Shown: piece by piece, positions 62,540-64,000 of the stretch
Layout: the number at the start of each line of letters is the position of its first letter
Position numbering within the stretch: the first letter of the stretch is position 1
Source of the DNA: Planctomycetota bacterium
GTDB lineage: Bacteria > Planctomycetota > Phycisphaerae > Sedimentisphaerales > Anaerobacaceae
DNA length: 64,000 nt
Direction: 5' to 3'
Assembly (NCBI GenBank): GCA_013349615.1
Contig: DUZJ01000005.1
Span: 1 to 64,000 of the forward strand
Notes under the pieces: model-generated
Told to the model about the DNA's origin: nothing
The model's database searches: none
The model's input: the letters and a program-made list of their open reading frames with translations, nothing else
Position numbers and translations under genes: made by a program

Positions 62540-64000
62540 CTACGGGTTGGGGGCGCCGGGTGAAGGCACAGCCGCTTTCCAATTGTTCACATCATCTCCG
62601 TAATCATTCGGGTCTTTACGAGAAAGTGATTTGCCGTACCCATCCGGCTCGGTCGGCCACGGAGCTTTATCATAGTAACGTACACGGTCGATACAGATAT
62701 ACTGACGAACACCTGCGCTGTTCAAATCGCCGGGCATACTGAGCTCCAACTTCTCACCGGCGCCGCTTAACCAGCCATCGTAAGACTCGAGCACCTCAAC
62801 GCCATGCGGCACAATGCCGCCGTATCTTGCTGTAAAGGCCGTCTTGTCCTTCACAACCAATAGATAACTATACCCATATATCGTAACAGGTGAGCTGTCC
62901 GAAAAGACATACTCAATACCGTCGGTAAACTTCCACGGTGTGTGCTTATCAATGCGGTATAATGTTACCGGAAGGGTGAGGGTATTGTACAGCTCGATAT
63001 ATTCCTCATTCTGATTGCCGCTCGGGGGATTGTACATAATCTCGTTGATAACAATGGGGCCGACTCTGGGCCCGGCGTTAGGCAGCTCCGGGGTGTTGTG
63101 GTCGAGCGCAACAAAGTGATATATGCCGGTACTTGTAAGGTAACGGCCGAACGACACACCGGTCTGTGAAGCGCCAAATTCCTGAATCTTTGTGTATCCG
63201 GTCAACACACCATCCAGGCCCGAAGACAGGCACACCATTTCGCCATTTTCGCTCAACGCGAAGGGTAGATGGCAACCGGGGTCGTTTGGGTTGCCAAAAT
63301 TCACGTCTTCGTAGAAAACGAAATACTTATCTGGGTCGATTGTTGTTCCATCGGCAATCTCATATTTCATCCGGCTGCCGCTATTGTCGCTGAGGAACCA
63401 GCCGCCGATGTTAATGACTTCGTCGGTAGTGTTGTGCAATTCAATCCAGTCTGAATTGCTATCGTGCGAATGTGCCATCGCCTCGTTAATTACCACGGTA
63501 TCGATGTTCGAGACACCGGGTGTGGGCGGCTGGCAGAATGCGTAGGTCTCTGCGCCATCCGGGGCGCGACCCTGGGAGACATCGCTTGTCTGTGGGCCGT
63601 AGATGACCTTGTCGACTTCGTTGAGGTCGGCGTCGAACAGTGCGACGATTTCCTGGTCGGCGGAGAGCTGGAAGTCCAGGTGGGTCGGCCCGTCTTCCGG
63701 GTCGCCGTCAGCGATGAGAACGGCCATACCCGCGCCGGGTACGAAGCTCAGTGGGGCCAACCTGTGCTTATTTGGCTCAGCGACAGGGTCATCGGTCAGG
63801 AACAGCCCGCCCAGGTTCACCGGAAAGGCGCGTGGATTGTATAATTCGATGAAGTCGTTATTGAACAGGCAATCAGCGTTGGCAAGCCACTCGTTGATCT
63901 TCAGGGCAGCCGGGTCCCCAAGTGGCTGACGCGTATTGGCCTGGCCGAAAGTCGGTTGTGTCAGCGTCCATCGACCATTGTAACCAACCCGACCAATGGA
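62540..64000 (-). CDS. Lamin-tail-domain (LTD) surface protein, 5' end outside the window
   Basis: 486 residues seen; the frame stays open to the window edge, so the start is missing. It contains at least three LTD domains, each an immunoglobulin-like sandwich beginning with INE: LKINEWLANADCLFNNDFIE (~34), VVINEAMAHSHDSNSDWIEL (~171) and IVINEIMYNPPSGNQNEEYI (~315). Each continues with IELYN/IELHN and, in the first two, a GG-W/LFLSD-type strand. The end, DPNDYGDDVNNWKAAVPSPG, is the usual close of such proteins in planctomycetes. Bacterial LTD proteins are secreted, and some carry CotH kinase or nuclease domains upstream; that part is not visible here. Confidence 0.9.
   Translation of the reverse strand, partial: SIGRVGYNGRWTLTQPTFGQANTRQPLGDPAALKINEWLANADCLFNNDFIELYNPRAFPVNLGGLFLTDDPVAEPNKHRLAPLSFVPGAGMAVLIADGDPEDGPTHLDFQLSADQEIVALFDADLNEVDKVIYGPQTSDVSQGRAPDGAETYAFCQPPTPGVSNIDTVVINEAMAHSHDSNSDWIELHNTTDEVINIGGWFLSDNSGSRMKYEIADGTTIDPDKYFVFYEDVNFGNPNDPGCHLPFALSENGEMVCLSSGLDGVLTGYTKIQEFGASQTGVSFGRYLTSTGIYHFVALDHNTPELPNAGPRVGPIVINEIMYNPPSGNQNEEYIELYNTLTLPVTLYRIDKHTPWKFTDGIEYVFSDSSPVTIYGYSYLLVVKDKTAFTARYGGIVPHGVEVLESYDGWLSGAGEKLELSMPGDLNSAGVRQYICIDRVRYYDKAPWPTEPDGYGKSLSRKDPNDYGDDVNNWKAAVPSPGAPNP

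Overview
The window looks like a chromosomal piece from an anaerobic, polysaccharide-degrading member of the Planctomycetota, most likely class Phycisphaerae. This is inferred from gene content: Tat-exported Gfo/Idh/MocA oxidoreductase, Tat-lipoprotein sulfatase, secreted SUMF1-fold, DUF5060/DUF4038, DUF5107-TPR, VIT/vWA/HEAT and lamin-tail proteins, a glycyl radical enzyme, and long gene-poor spacers full of short palindromic repeats. No rRNA or ribosomal protein gene is present to confirm the taxon.

Layout. 1-1100: repeats only. 1101-4568: single-chain restriction-modification enzyme (-). 4569-6543: hairpin-rich direct repeats around a small membrane-anchored protein. 6544-12251: a + strand group with a GH32 fructan hydrolase, a proline-racemase-superfamily enzyme and a GH2 glycosidase, then gene remnants (12328-12934). 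13134-15572: a large secreted protein of unknown function (-). 16124-20449: a giant SASA + GH27 + NPCBM + new-domain protein (+) that shares its leader and signal peptide with the GH32 gene. 21279-23027: three small membrane-protein genes (+). 23266-24297: a secreted triple-repeat protein (-) with its terminator, then tRNA-Asp. 25292-37875: DUF401 permease, sulfatase, stand-alone copy of the new domain, CocE-type hydrolase, Gfo/Idh/MocA, SUMF1-fold protein and DUF5060/DUF4038 protein. 38245-44405: a four-gene + strand operon (DUF5107-TPR, SSS symporter, small accessory protein, uroporphyrinogen-decarboxylase-like). 44406-48210: repeats around a coiled-coil membrane protein and an Mrr nuclease. 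48211-55147: clan GH-D glycosidase, sugar isomerase and VIT/vWA/HEAT protein. 55673-61889: a - strand operon of FGGY kinase, radical SAM activase, glycyl radical enzyme and exported ADP-ribosylglycohydrolase-fold protein. 62183-64000: a frameshifted exported gene and a partial lamin-tail protein.

How the parts fit. Exported hydrolases (GH32, GH2, GH27, GH-D, DUF4038, sulfatase, sialate-type esterase) would release sugars outside or in the periplasm. The DUF401 and SSS carriers, Gfo/Idh/MocA, TIM-barrel isomerase and FGGY kinase would import and convert them. The glycyl radical enzyme points to anaerobic metabolism. Two enzymes aimed at foreign DNA (Mrr and the fused restriction-modification protein) are present.

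Most notable: (a) a roughly 500-residue domain, unknown to me, found both fused to SASA-GH27-NPCBM and alone; (b) a duplicated leader plus signal peptide driving two different glycosidases; (c) the kinase/activase/glycyl radical enzyme operon with an atypical glycyl radical motif; (d) several families of palindromic and inverted-repeat elements, some of which have become the 3' ends of genes.
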